The position numbers and the translations under genes are program-made. A DNA stretch of 64,000 nt from a bacterium (GTDB lineage Bacteria > SZUA-182 > DTGQ01): NCBI GenBank assembly GCA_023512255.1, contig JAILZY010000005.1, forward strand, positions 18,306 to 82,305, in the 5' to 3' direction. Below the pieces are notes generated by a model. The model was not told the origin of the DNA. It saw nothing but the letters and a program-made list of their open reading frames with translations, and searched no databases. Every line of letters starts with the position of its first letter. The stretch's first letter is position 1. This document shows positions 1-8,554 of the stretch, piece by piece.

Positions 1-157
1 GAGCGTCGTCGATCTTGCGATGCTTATCTGAGGTAAAATCCCGCAAGTTGTGTATCCGTATTCTTACCAGCCCCTTCTCCTGAGCTCTCTTGAGAATACT
101 CTGCTGGATAATCCCAGAAAACATCTCCGGGAATATGGTAATAATATCAAAGAGCAT
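1..157 (-). CDS. trmD: tRNA (guanine-N1)-methyltransferase TrmD, N-terminal part
   Basis: TrmD makes m1G37 in tRNAs to prevent frameshifting. Only the first 52 codons lie inside the window; the gene runs off the left edge. The reading begins [13 protein letters not shown] and continues with [20 protein letters not shown] and then [12 protein letters not shown], the usual N-terminus of bacterial TrmD. The ATG at 157 overlaps the end of rimM by 11 bp, which fits translational coupling. It is the last visible gene of the ffh-rpsP-khpA-rimM-trmD operon. The identity is clear; nothing can be said about the C-terminal knot domain. Confidence 0.93.
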   Translation of the reverse strand, partial: MLFDIITIFPEMFSGIIQQSILKRAQEKGLVRIRIHNLRDFTSDKHRKIDDA

Positions 158-677
158 CAGAGAGATTCAATAATCCTTTCAACAGATGGATGGTAATTCT
201 TCTTGTTTCTAGGTTTATCTCCCGAACTACCTCTTTAATGGCTGGGATAAGATACTCCTTGTGATCATCCCTAACTACATACACATCGTTACTCCCTGTG
301 GGGAAGATATCCTCAACAACCCCTAAATGCAGCCCCTCCTCAGTGTAGACATCCATACCTATGAGCTGGAAGCAGTAATACTCATCCTCACCCAGGGGAT
401 ATAGCTCATCTTCAGGAACACAAAGCATACCCCCTTTTAGCTTTTCGGCATCACTCATGGTATGGCATTCTTGTGATTTCATAATTACATAACCCTTATG
501 AAATCGAACCCTTTCAATCGAAAGGCTTCTTTGCCCTGAGGGAGTTACTAAAAAGACCTCTTTCAGAGACCGAAATCTTTCGGGGAAATCAGTCAGGAGA
601 TAAACTTTCACCTCTCCCCTATGGCCATGAGTGCCAATGATTTTGCCAATCTGAACGAGGCCCTTAATGTCCTTCAA
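147..677 (-). CDS. rimM: 16S rRNA processing protein RimM
   Basis: RimM assists maturation of the 30S subunit head and binds ribosomal protein S19. The 176-residue product has the normal family length. The N-terminal RimM barrel carries [15 protein letters not shown] and LTDFPERF (residues 12-33). A PRC-barrel follows from about residue 100, with [15 protein letters not shown] and [11 protein letters not shown] and IPAIKEVV. The start is a TTG preceded by GGGAGG at a rather long 12-nt spacing; no better start precedes the conserved VQIGKIIG segment. It lies 41 bp after khpA and overlaps trmD, the standard gene order. Confidence 0.95.
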   Translation of the reverse strand: MKDIKGLVQIGKIIGTHGHRGEVKVYLLTDFPERFRSLKEVFLVTPSGQRSLSIERVRFHKGYVIMKSQECHTMSDAEKLKGGMLCVPEDELYPLGEDEYYCFQLIGMDVYTEEGLHLGVVEDIFPTGSNDVYVVRDDHKEYLIPAIKEVVREINLETRRITIHLLKGLLNLSDAL

Positions 678-718
678 GTAGATGCCAAACCTCCCGCTTG
701 GATGTTATTCCTTGGATG

Positions 719-955
719 TTATTCAAGGATTTCCAATACCGCCCGTTTGCCGATTTTCGTGGCCGCGGCGCTCAAAACCGTCCGCATTGCCCGCGCCGTC
801 TGCCCCTGTTTGCCGATTACCTTACCCAAATCAGTCTTAGCCACTCGCAGCTCCAGCACGGTGGTTCGTTCACCGTCAACTTCAGTCACACTAACTTCCT
901 CAGGATAATCAACCAGTGCTCTAGCGATATCTTCAATTAATTCCTTCATACCCAT
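719..955 (-). CDS. khpA: KH-domain RNA-binding protein KhpA
   Basis: This small cytoplasmic RNA-binding protein (YlqC/KhpA family) is usually encoded between rpsP and rimM and in some bacteria works with KhpB in cell-envelope control. The 78 residues make one KH domain. The GxxG loop is at residues 48-51 within VIGKQGQTA, followed by the helix [16 protein letters not shown]. The ATG at 955 follows GGAGG by about 10 nt; a second ATG two codons downstream is possible. Size, motif and position between rpsP and rimM all agree. Confidence 0.93.
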   Translation of the reverse strand: MGMKELIEDIARALVDYPEEVSVTEVDGERTTVLELRVAKTDLGKVIGKQGQTARAMRTVLSAAATKIGKRAVLEILE

Positions 956-1014
956 TTTTTCCCTACCTCCGTAAAATTAATAACTACCTATTTGAATTGG
1001 AGATTACAATACAA

Positions 1015-1257
1015 CTAGATTACTCCTTGTCTGCTAAATATCTGCTTTACGGTGTCAGATGGTTTTGCGCCTTTCTGCATCCAAGAGATGGCTTTCTCTG
1101 TATTGATTCTGATTTCAGCTGGGTCTTTCAGCGGATCATAGTTTCCAATAAGATCCAGATATTCGCCATCGCGTGACTTTCTGGAATCTATAACCACGAT
1201 TCGATAAAATGGCCGCTTTTTCGCTCCCAGTCTCGTTAATCGTATCCGTAGCGCCAA
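1015..1257 (-). CDS. rpsP: 30S ribosomal protein S16
   Basis: S16 is a small-subunit assembly protein. The 80-residue product carries the family core RIRLTRLGAKKRPFYRIVV, then DSRKSRDGEYLDLIGNYDP. I place the start at TTG 1257 because GGAGG sits 8 nt upstream and the product then begins M-A-L-R-I-R-L like other S16 proteins. A longer in-frame GTG at 1266 would overlap the ribosome-binding site and the ffh stop. It begins 5 nt after ffh, so the two are co-translated or closely coupled. Confidence 0.95.
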   Translation of the reverse strand: MALRIRLTRLGAKKRPFYRIVVIDSRKSRDGEYLDLIGNYDPLKDPAEIRINTEKAISWMQKGAKPSDTVKQIFSRQGVI

Positions 1258-1262
1258 AAAAT

Positions 1263-2606
1263 TCACCTCCTCTTCTTTCTGAATGGATTTCCGCCAAAAC
1301 CAGGAATCATACCCATTTTTTTCATTTGCCGAAGTGCTCTCTGCATCTGGGTAAATTGTGAAAGTACCTGGTTGACATCTTGAACTGTTGTCCCACTCCC
1401 CTTGGCAATCCGTTTTCTCCTGCTGCCATTGATAATTTCCGCATTATTTCGCTCTTGCACTGTCATGGAGTTGATAATCGCTTCAATCTGGATCAGCTTT
1501 TTTTCATCCGCCTTAAGGTCTGTGTTTTTGAGAATTTTTTTCCCCCCTGGGATCATGCCGATGATCTGCTCCAGAGGGCCTAACTTTCTAATCTGCCTGA
1601 GCTGATCGCGAAAATCCTCTAGGGTGAATGCATCCCGAGCGATCTTTTTCCGAAGGTCCCTGGCTTTTTCTTCAGAATAGGCAGCCTGCGCTTTTTCAAT
1701 CAGGGAAAGAACATCTCCCATGCCCAGGATCCGAGAGGCCATCCGGTCTGGGTAAAACGGTTCAAGGGCATCGATCTTTTCTCCAGTCCCTACATATCGA
1801 ATCGGTTTCCCAGTAACAGCCCGAATCGAGAGGGCGGCTCCACCTCGCGCATCTCCATCAATTTTGGTCAGGATAACACTGCCAATCCCAACCTCCTGGT
1901 CGAAGGCTTTGGCAATATTTACCGCATCCTGGCCAGTCATGGCATCAGCCACCAAAATTACTTCCTGAGGGTTGACCACCCTCTTAATCTCCCGCAGCTC
2001 CTGCATCAGCTCCTCATCAATATGAAGCCTGCCCGCAGTATCCATAATCATATAGGTGTATCCACCGGAGCGAGCAAACTGATGAGCATCCTGACATATT
2101 TTTACTGCATTTTTGGCCTCTTTGTCAGTATAGACCGCAATTCCTAATTGCTGGCCGAGGATGGTTAACTGATCAATAGCCGCAGGTCGGTAAGGGTCAG
2201 CGGCCACAAGAAGCACCTTTCGCCTTTGCTTTTGAAAAAGATTGGCTAACTTGGCTGCCGTGGTCGTCTTTCCCGACCCCTGGAGACCTATTAGCATAAT
2301 GCTGGTTGGAGGATGAGGAGAAGGAGCTAGCTCTTTATACTCCCCGCCCATCAGGGCCACCATTTCCTCATGAACAATCTTGACCACCTGCTGGCCGGGG
2401 GAGAGGCTCTTCAGAACCTGATCGCCAATAGCCTTTTCCTTTACTTTCTCAATAAACTCCTTAACCGTCTTATAATTGACATCAGCTTCCAGCAAGGCAA
2501 GCCTTACTTCACGCAAGCCCTCCTGAATATTGCTTTCAGTCAACTTTCCATAGCCACGTAGCTTCTTGAAAACCGTCTGAAGTCGGTCTGATAAGTTATC
2601 AAACAC
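1263..2606 (-). CDS. ffh: Signal recognition particle GTPase Ffh
   Basis: Ffh binds SRP RNA and signal sequences and targets nascent membrane proteins to FtsY and SecYEG. The 447 residues show the helical N domain (1-90), the G domain with P-loop GLQGSGKTT (107-115), DTAGRL and TKIDGDARGG, and a C-terminal methionine-rich M domain ending in MQRALRQMKKMGMIPGFGG. Length is typical. The start is GTG 2606, with GAGG 7 nt upstream. It is first in the translation operon, and a good sigma-70-type promoter lies about 50 bp upstream. Confidence 0.97.
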   Translation of the reverse strand: MFDNLSDRLQTVFKKLRGYGKLTESNIQEGLREVRLALLEADVNYKTVKEFIEKVKEKAIGDQVLKSLSPGQQVVKIVHEEMVALMGGEYKELAPSPHPPTSIMLIGLQGSGKTTTAAKLANLFQKQRRKVLLVAADPYRPAAIDQLTILGQQLGIAVYTDKEAKNAVKICQDAHQFARSGGYTYMIMDTAGRLHIDEELMQELREIKRVVNPQEVILVADAMTGQDAVNIAKAFDQEVGIGSVILTKIDGDARGGAALSIRAVTGKPIRYVGTGEKIDALEPFYPDRMASRILGMGDVLSLIEKAQAAYSEEKARDLRKKIARDAFTLEDFRDQLRQIRKLGPLEQIIGMIPGGKKILKNTDLKADEKKLIQIEAIINSMTVQERNNAEIINGSRRKRIAKGSGTTVQDVNQVLSQFTQMQRALRQMKKMGMIPGFGGNPFRKKRR

Positions 2607-2657
2607 TGAATATCCTCATTAAGATTCAGCCTACATTTTTGTATATTTTATACAATT

Positions 2658-2686
2658 AGTTTATATGGCAGACAGTATAAAGTCAA
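2658..2686 (-). promoter_or_regulatory. Putative sigma-70 promoter of the ffh operon
   Basis: On the minus strand TTGACT (2686-2681) is followed after exactly 17 bp by TAAACT (2663-2658), about 50 bp before the ffh start. Transcription would begin near 2650 and cover ffh-rpsP-khpA-rimM-trmD. This was read by eye, and the -10 is not perfect. Confidence 0.5.
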
Positions 2687-2738
2687 GTACCAAAGGTATA
2701 ATTTACTAGGGAAAAGATCTTGCGGGGGGCTAATTTGT

Positions 2739-3485
2739 CTATTCCTTTTTCTCGTCATCCTTAATCGGCTCGCTCGACTGATTAATGTCGAGCATCTGGA
2801 TACCGGAAATGTACTCCATGCTGACTACCTTGGTTGCCCTGGATAATTTGTCAATCACCCCTTTGATGCGGTCAACCTCACCTAGGATGGCGTCAAGCTT
2901 GGCGTTCATCTTTGCGGGGTCTATTTGTTTAGTCAGCATCATTTTGATGACTTCAGCATTGGCGGATATGGCGCATAGCGGGTTATTAATCTCATGGTTT
3001 ACACTGACTGCCACCTGAGCCAAGGTAGCCAGTTTTTCTGTCTGAATCAGCCGATAGTGCAAATTGCGCAGTTTGAGCAGCGACTTTATCCTGGCTAGAA
3101 CTTCCTCCCGACAAAATGGTTTCACAATGTAGTCATCCGCCCCTAATTCCAAACCCATGATTTTTTCCTCAGTGCTGGATTTACAAGTAACAATAATAAC
3201 AGGAATATAGCGCGTATTCTCTGAGGCTTTCAGCATCCTGCAGACGTCATAACCATTAACCTTAGGCAAGGTAAGGTCCAAAAGCACCAGGTGAGGCTTC
3301 TCCTCCTCAACCATGCGTAAGGCTTCATCTCCACTCTCAGCCGCAACTACCCGATATCCTTTGTCCTTGAGCATACGAAGCAGCAGGTTTAGAATATCTT
3401 CATTATCCTCTACCACCAGGATCTTTTCGTTTTTCGCCTGGTCCTGATCCATGTAAACATCCTTAATATAATTACCAATTGCCAT
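2739..3485 (-). CDS. Response regulator receiver protein with a DHp-like domain and no kinase ATPase domain
   Basis: A two-component phosphorelay protein of 248 residues. The receiver domain (about 20-138) has the acidic pair E26/D27, the phospho-acceptor D70 in VLLDLTLP, T100, and K122 in the KPF motif, so it should be phosphorylatable. A coiled segment then leads into a histidine-kinase dimerisation-like domain (about 145-222) with an H-box VNHEINNPL (H164). No HATPase motifs (N, G1 or G2 boxes) follow, so it cannot phosphorylate itself. It may act as a phosphotransfer adaptor for a separate kinase. It stands alone with no kinase beside it. ATG 3485 is used; ATG at codon 12 is an alternative start. 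Confidence 0.75.
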   Translation of the reverse strand: MAIGNYIKDVYMDQDQAKNEKILVVEDNEDILNLLLRMLKDKGYRVVAAESGDEALRMVEEEKPHLVLLDLTLPKVNGYDVCRMLKASENTRYIPVIIVTCKSSTEEKIMGLELGADDYIVKPFCREEVLARIKSLLKLRNLHYRLIQTEKLATLAQVAVSVNHEINNPLCAISANAEVIKMMLTKQIDPAKMNAKLDAILGEVDRIKGVIDKLSRATKVVSMEYISGIQMLDINQSSEPIKDDEKKE

Positions 3486-3788
3486 GCACTCACCAATTTT
3501 TCTATTTGACTTAATTCTCCCCCCATTGAGACAAAACTCCCCCCTTTCTCATAAAAGTTTAATTATAGATAAGTTTCTATATCTGTCAAGATAAAAATGC
3601 ACCCAAAAGATGCTTTGGCCGCAAAATTCGGCTTCTACCGCCAATAGCGGGTTCATCTCCCCTCGATTGGAAGACAGATTAGCTGTCCCCCTGGGGGGAG
3701 GGGTGAATTTAGGGATGAAAAATTTACTAATTCATGTTAAAATAATGCCAATATAAAAATTGGCAGATTAAGCTATAATGGCACTAAT

Positions 3789-3889
3789 TGGTTCTTTTGC
3801 TAAGTGCGAGAGCAGATCCAATTACCCAATCAATTGTAGAGGCGGACCTTGTGTCTGCCCAGCTTGCGCACTTTGTTAGCGAGAGGACC
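3789..3889. repeat. Palindromic miniature repeat family R1, copy a
   Basis: The 101-bp element has imperfect terminal inverted repeats: GGTTCTTTTGCTAA at the left, and a right end whose complement reads GGTCCTCTCGCTAA. It is flanked by ACTAAT on both sides (3783-3788 and 3890-3895), which looks like a target-site duplication. Related copies lie at 9734-9840, 9846-9967 and about 36408-36520. The rest of the 450-bp gap (3486-3939) has a GCCAAT/ATTGGC inverted repeat near 3750 that could be an operator for the zinc transporter genes, but I cannot assign it. Confidence 0.65.
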
Positions 3890-3939
3890 ACTAATCCTAT
3901 GATGGCACTAATAAGAATAGAGTTTTGGGGGAATAATTA

Positions 3940-5100
3940 ATGATCCTAATCACTGCGGCTTCTTGGGAGAGGGGCAATGTTATTATAAAGGTAATCCTCG
4001 CTTCCACTCTAATAGATCTGATGGCTTTATTCTTCTTAATCTTAGGTTGGCTAATACCGCCGGCAGCCTGCCAGGCGGCTGAATCCAAACCAAAGTTATC
4101 CGCAGTGGCCAGTATCTTCCCGCTTCAGGAGATGGCCAAGGCAGTGGGCGGTGAGCGGGTCAGGGTCGATCTCCTTCTCCCCCCAGGCGCCGAGCCCCAT
4201 ACCTGGGAGCCAAAACCAAGCGATATCATCGCCCTGACCAAGGCCGACATCTTCATCTATCTTGGGGCTGGGATGGAGCCTTGGGTTGTCGATCTGCTAA
4301 AAGGCATCGCTCGCTCTAATCTTCGGGTAATTAAGGCCAGCGAAGGGTTGCCAAAGCTTGAGCCGGATACAAGCAGTCTAAAGAGCCACAAGGCAGGGGA
4401 GGCTGAGGAAGCCAGCGCTCAGCCTACTCATGATACTCATGAAGCTCATGATAATCATGAAGAGAATGGCCACCATCGCTCTGCCAAACAGGGGAATCAA
4501 CAGCACTCTCCTAAGGCGCCAGGATCGCCTAATGCTCATGAGGGGGCTCATCAGCACTCTTCCGACCATCAACTTGATCCCCATCTTTGGCTCGATTTTT
4601 CCTATGCTCAGATTATGGTTTCAAATTTGGCCAAAGCCTTTTCAGAGCTTGATCCGGCAGGTGCGAAGTTTTACTCTCAAAATGCCTTAAATTACCAGAA
4701 GAAATTAGCCGAGCTCGATCAAAAGTATCAGCAGGGGCTGAAAAATTGCCGACACCGAAAAATCTTCTTTGGCGGGCACGCGGCTTTTTCCTATCTGGCC
4801 AGGCGCTATCAGCTTGAGCAGATACCGCTCTATGGGATCAGCCCTGATGCCGAGCCAAGCCCAAAGAGGCTGGCTGAGATCACAGAGCTGGCTCGGAGAG
4901 AGCAGGTTACAACTATCTTTTTTGAGGAATTGATCAGCGATCGTCTAGCCCGCATTTTGGCTCAGGAGGTAGGTGCTAGCACTCTGGTGCTGAATCCCGG
5001 AGCCAACCTAACCAGCGAACAGTTGAAAGCTGGGGTCAGCTTTCTCTCGCTTATGGAAAAAAATTTAGACACCCTGCGGAAAGGTCTGCTCTGTGAGTGA
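3940..5100 (+). CDS. znuA: Zinc/manganese-type ABC transporter substrate-binding protein (ZnuA-like)
   Basis: Periplasmic metal-binding protein of the TroA/ZnuA cluster A-I family, which delivers zinc to the ZnuBC transporter. The 386-residue product has an N-terminal hydrophobic export segment (about 15-46, ending AACQAAE). Next come VVASIFPLQEMAKAVGGERV-like sequence and LLPPGAEPHTWEPKP, which contains a metal-ligand His. A long His/Asp/Glu-rich loop (about 147-212) is typical of zinc carriers. LDPHLWLDF, FFGGHAAFSYLARRY and the acidic end FFEELISD supply the remaining ligands. The start is uncertain: ATG 3940 leaves a long n-region and Met28 is also possible. The end overlaps the ATPase gene by 8 bp. 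The His loop favours zinc, but manganese cannot be excluded. Confidence 0.88.
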   Translation: MILITAASWERGNVIIKVILASTLIDLMALFFLILGWLIPPAACQAAESKPKLSAVASIFPLQEMAKAVGGERVRVDLLLPPGAEPHTWEPKPSDIIALTKADIFIYLGAGMEPWVVDLLKGIARSNLRVIKASEGLPKLEPDTSSLKSHKAGEAEEASAQPTHDTHEAHDNHEENGHHRSAKQGNQQHSPKAPGSPNAHEGAHQHSSDHQLDPHLWLDFSYAQIMVSNLAKAFSELDPAGAKFYSQNALNYQKKLAELDQKYQQGLKNCRHRKIFFGGHAAFSYLARRYQLEQIPLYGISPDAEPSPKRLAEITELARREQVTTIFFEELISDRLARILAQEVGASTLVLNPGANLTSEQLKAGVSFLSLMEKNLDTLRKGLLCE

Positions 5101-5854
5101 TCATCATCCCTATCCTTTGGTGTATGTGCAAGGGGTGAATTTTGCCTACGGGACAACGCTCGTTCTGTCTGAAATCTCTCTTGAAATCAGCAAGGGAGAC
5201 TTTCTGGCTATTATTGGCCCCAATGGCTCAGGGAAGACCACTCTGATCAAGATCATTCTCGGCATCCTGCGGCCAGACAGTGGTCAGATAAAGCTGTTTG
5301 GACAGGATTTGGGCAGCTTTTCCAAGTGGGAAAAGCTTGGCTATGTACCCCAGAGCGCTAGTCAGATCGACTCCTTGTTTCCGGTTTCAGCCCGTGAGGT
5401 GGTAGCTATGGGCCTGCTTTCAGGCAAAAAATTCCCCCGGCTGATCACCCGAGCTGATGAGAAGGCCATTGATGAAGCCTTGGAGCTGGTGGACATGGGG
5501 AAATTCAAAACCAGAAGGATCGGAGAGCTCTCTGGTGGGCAGCAGCAGCGGATCTTTATCGCCAGGGCCATCGTCAATAAGCCTGACATTCTCTTTCTCG
5601 ATGAGCCCACTACAGGTGTAGATGCAGCTACCCAAACCCGCTTCTATGATCTACTCGGGTCGCTGAATCAGGTACAGAAAATCACCATTGTCCTGATCAC
5701 CCATGACATTGGGGTAGTCAGCAAATATGTTAACAAGGTGGCCTGCCTTAACCAGAAGCTGATTTTTCATGGGAATCATGAGGAATTCTGCCGATCTTCG
5801 GTGGTAGAGGACTTCTTGCGCGGGGAGCAGCACCTTCTCTGCCACCGTCATTAA
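5093..5854 (+). CDS. znuC: Metal ABC transporter ATP-binding protein (ZnuC-like)
   Basis: Cytoplasmic ATPase that energises metal import. The 253 residues hold a complete nucleotide-binding domain: Walker A GPNGSGKTT (42-50), Q-loop VPQSAS (Q87), signature LSGGQ (146-150), Walker B DILFLDEPTTGVD (165-177) and switch His204 in LITHDIG. The GTG start overlaps the end of the substrate-binding gene, so translation is probably coupled. The permease follows after a 76-bp AT-rich gap. The order binding protein - ATPase - permease is typical of the family. Confidence 0.92.
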   Translation: MSDHHPYPLVYVQGVNFAYGTTLVLSEISLEISKGDFLAIIGPNGSGKTTLIKIILGILRPDSGQIKLFGQDLGSFSKWEKLGYVPQSASQIDSLFPVSAREVVAMGLLSGKKFPRLITRADEKAIDEALELVDMGKFKTRRIGELSGGQQQRIFIARAIVNKPDILFLDEPTTGVDAATQTRFYDLLGSLNQVQKITIVLITHDIGVVSKYVNKVACLNQKLIFHGNHEEFCRSSVVEDFLRGEQHLLCHRH

Positions 5855-5930
5855 AAAATATTATTATTAAAAATATTATTGTTAATAAAATTAACATTAA
5901 AATGTTAGAGATCAAGGGGAGAAATTTTTA

Positions 5931-6785
5931 TTGTCAATCCTATCTTATGGTTTTATGCAGCGGGCACTGCTAGCGGGGATACTCATAGCTTCGGTTTGTG
6001 CCACGCTAGGAGTCTTTCTTATCCTAAGACGTGAGGCCATGATCGGGCATGGGCTCGCTCATCTGACCTTCGCCGGAGTAGCCCTAGGGCTGCTTGTTCA
6101 CCTCTGGCCTATGGGCACAGCCCTTCTGGTAGCAGCTCTTTCCGCTCTTGGCATCGTCAAGCTTAGAGAAAAAGCAGGCATCTACGAGGATACGGCTATC
6201 GGCATCCTGAGCAGCATCGGTATGGCCGCAGGAGTAATTCTAGTGAGCCTGGCCGGAAGCTTTAACGTGAGCCTGATGAGCTATCTTTTCGGGAACATTC
6301 TGGCTATTGCTCCCTCTGAGCTTTGGAGTTCGCTAGCCCTGGCCAGCACCGTATTTGTGGTCATTATCCTTTTCTATCAGGAATTGCTGTTCACTACTTT
6401 TGATTCCGAATCCGCTAAGGTCAGCGGGATAAGGGTCAAGCGGCTTGAGGCCATGCTGGCGGCTCTGACTGCCGCAGCCGTAGTGCTGGGGATGAAAGTG
6501 GTGGGGCTTCTTCTTGTAGCTGCCTTGCTGGTAATCCCCTCAGCCGCAGGGCTTCAAATGGCGGGGAATTTTTTCCAGGCTATCGTGCTGGCCATTATTA
6601 TAGCTGTGGTTTCAGTACTTTTGGGCCTGTTTACCTCTTTTTATTGGAACCTGCCAGCCTCAGGATCAATTATCCTCTTTGCCTCCCTTTGCTTTCTCGG
6701 CTCTCTGGCTCTGCGAAGGCTTAGAGCTGGCCTCATCCGGCTCTGCTCCGGCCCTGATAATAGCTATAAAATAAATGAGGAGTAA
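5931..6785 (+). CDS. znuB: Metal ABC transporter permease (ZnuB-like)
   Basis: Inner-membrane permease of the ABC-3 family. The 284-residue protein is almost entirely hydrophobic, with about eight membrane spans. Family landmarks are REAMIGHGLAHLTFAGVALG (residues 31-50) and the second-half segments DSESAKVSGI and LLVAALLVIPSAAGLQMA. The start is TTG 5931, with GGGGA about 10 nt upstream; Met9 is a fallback. An AT-rich palindromic stretch at 5855-5920 before the gene could hold a regulator site. It completes a three-gene metal importer with the two genes upstream. Confidence 0.9.
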   Translation: MSILSYGFMQRALLAGILIASVCATLGVFLILRREAMIGHGLAHLTFAGVALGLLVHLWPMGTALLVAALSALGIVKLREKAGIYEDTAIGILSSIGMAAGVILVSLAGSFNVSLMSYLFGNILAIAPSELWSSLALASTVFVVIILFYQELLFTTFDSESAKVSGIRVKRLEAMLAALTAAAVVLGMKVVGLLLVAALLVIPSAAGLQMAGNFFQAIVLAIIIAVVSVLLGLFTSFYWNLPASGSIILFASLCFLGSLALRRLRAGLIRLCSGPDNSYKINEE

Positions 6786-6795
6786 ACACCTTGGC

Positions 6796-7575
6796 ATGAA
6801 GATAATCGAAAATCTATTTGTGGGGAGAAATATTCTTGATCTGGTTATCGCCGCTGCGCTTATCTTCAGTCTCATTCGAAGTTTTCTAAAGGGAGTAGTA
6901 AGAGAAATTTTCTCTCTCCTTGCCCTGGGGCTGGGAATTATTTCTGCCCGGCAAATGTTTCCTCAGGTGGCAAAAATTTTAGAAGGCGATGCTTGTGCTG
7001 ATAGCCCATGGATAACCAGGGGAGTAGCCTTTGTTCTTGTTTTTCTTGCCGTCTATATAATCATCAGTATACTTGGCTTTATGGTGCGCACCATGATCAG
7101 GAGCGTTGAGCTCAGCTGGCTGGATCATCTGGGAGGCGCCATCCTTGGCCTGCTCAAGGGAGGCTTTCTGCTCTGCCTACTGATTGCCGTCCTGGTTATG
7201 ATTCTTCCCCCTGACAGCCAAATAATAAAAACTTCGCAACTTGCTCACTTTTTCTTTCAAGAGGCAGCCTTCCTGATGAAGTTTGCCCCGGAGGAGATCA
7301 ATCTAAAATTCCGGGAAAAAATTGAACGCTTCCAAAACCCTGAGGCCCCCTTGAATAAGAAAAAAACTCATCGTACTCCCTCCCTGAAGTCGAAAAAGAG
7401 AAAGCCTGCTGCTCCAGCCTCATTCCTCCTCTTTTCCGAATCCGCCAAAGAGTGGCGGCTGCTTTCGGGATTTTCGGATGCGGGCTATAGTAGACCATTT
7501 AGTGCGGATAATCGGAGGAAGCCCCTTGTGGGCAGTGAGACAGTTGCGGGCGAAGCTTTTGGTTTTTGGATCTGA
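6796..7575 (+). CDS. CvpA family membrane protein
   Basis: CvpA-family proteins are inner-membrane proteins of poorly defined role, linked in E. coli to colicin V production and envelope stress. About 170 residues form four or five membrane helices. The family signature is near the start (LDLVIAAALIFSLIRSFLKG, then REIFSLLALGLG). A basic tail follows (KKKTHRTPSLKSKKRKP). The last 50 residues are antisense to rnhB, and the two 3' ends overlap by 156 bp. I chose ATG 6796 because GAGGAG lies upstream; ATG 6775 overlaps the znuB end. It is probably co-transcribed with the metal transporter, without a clear functional link. Confidence 0.75.
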   Translation: MKIIENLFVGRNILDLVIAAALIFSLIRSFLKGVVREIFSLLALGLGIISARQMFPQVAKILEGDACADSPWITRGVAFVLVFLAVYIIISILGFMVRTMIRSVELSWLDHLGGAILGLLKGGFLLCLLIAVLVMILPPDSQIIKTSQLAHFFFQEAAFLMKFAPEEINLKFREKIERFQNPEAPLNKKKTHRTPSLKSKKRKPAAPASFLLFSESAKEWRLLSGFSDAGYSRPFSADNRRKPLVGSETVAGEAFGFWI

Positions 7576-8085
7576 AGGGTAGCCTGAGCCAAAATCTCCA
7601 TAGAGCTTGTGCAGCTTTTTAATTTCAGCATCCCGCACTACCTTGGCCACAATGGAGGCCGCAGCTACGACCGCATAGTTTTGATCAGCCCGGTTTTCTC
7701 CAAAAATTTTGAGGTCCTCCCGGCCAACCAGCCAGCGGATAGCTTGGCAATATTTTTGAATTCCCGGGCCTCTAGCCGGCACATCGAGGTAGACCCAGTC
7801 AGGATCAAGTCGGCTGATCAGCTCGGCTGACTTTTTCTTGCTAAGCACATTCAGGTTTTCCCGGTCGATCTCCTGAGGTAAAACCAGGGCCATTTGCACG
7901 GAATGAGCTATCTGAGCGATTTGCTCACCCAAGCGCTCTCTTTTTGAGGGAGTAAGCCGCTTGGAATCTCTCACTCCAATCTGCCAAAGCTCACCCTCTC
8001 TCTCCTGCTCGATAGCTACGGCGCACAGCACCATCGGCCCGATCAGGCATCCCCGGCCAGCCTCATCAATACCAGCTATGAGCAT
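7420..8085 (-). CDS. rnhB: Ribonuclease HII, archaeal-like type
   Basis: RNase HII cleaves RNA in RNA-DNA hybrids and starts ribonucleotide excision repair. Catalytic landmarks are visible: AGIDEAGRG with Asp/Glu near the N-terminus, VRDSKRL, and AAASIVAKVVRD. The segment YGDFGSGYPSDPKT followed by LPPIIRTKWSTI resembles archaeal and eukaryotic enzymes more than the usual bacterial GYPTKEH type. I start at ATG 8085, with GGGG 5 nt upstream, giving 221 residues; an in-frame TTG at 8109 is weaker. The 3' end overlaps the convergent cvpA-like gene by 156 bp. Confidence 0.93.
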   Translation of the reverse strand: MLIAGIDEAGRGCLIGPMVLCAVAIEQEREGELWQIGVRDSKRLTPSKRERLGEQIAQIAHSVQMALVLPQEIDRENLNVLSKKKSAELISRLDPDWVYLDVPARGPGIQKYCQAIRWLVGREDLKIFGENRADQNYAVVAAASIVAKVVRDAEIKKLHKLYGDFGSGYPSDPKTKSFARNCLTAHKGLPPIIRTKWSTIARIRKSRKQPPLFGGFGKEEE

Positions 8086-8420
8086 AGAGTCCCCTATCCT
8101 TATCCACAAAAGTCCACAAAGGCTTTGTTGCCGCTCGGGTTTCAGGATTACAACCAGACATTGTTACTTGTAATATTAGCCTCCTTGTAACTTGCCCCTC
8201 TATATCAATAAATTCAATACGATCAATCAATTCAATACGCCCCTCCCATTTAATGGCCATCTGGTAGTAAAAGCATAGCTTATTTCTTCTATCTAATCAA
8301 GTGAGTCTAAAAAGCTCTAAGAGTAAAGAAAGGTTTAAATTCTAAATAGCGTTTTCCCCGATAAAGGCAAACAAGAAAAGTTATTTATTTGGTTTCTATT
8401 TTTGAGGCTTTATTTTTTTG

Positions 8421-8449
8421 TTGACTTTATTATTTATTAGCACTAAACT
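8421..8449 (+). promoter_or_regulatory. Possible sigma-70 promoter
   Basis: TTGACT (8421-8426) and TAAACT (8444-8449) are separated by 17 bp, the same hexamers and spacing as the candidate ffh promoter. It lies in an AT-rich stretch about 105 bp before the small-ORF candidate at 8555. Weak evidence in such AT-rich DNA. Confidence 0.3.
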
Positions 8450-8554
8450 TATATCCTTAATATATATTGTCGATTTTAGCTTGATAATATTAACTTTCTT
8501 TCTTTGAGATATTAATTCCTAATGGATTTTTATATAATAATAAGGGAGGTTATA

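Noticed and set aside
8066-8260. 64-codon minus-strand frame upstream of rnhB
   Set aside because: It overlaps the rnhB start, has no ribosome site, and its first half is a simple IELIDRIEFIDIE repeat from AT-rich DNA.
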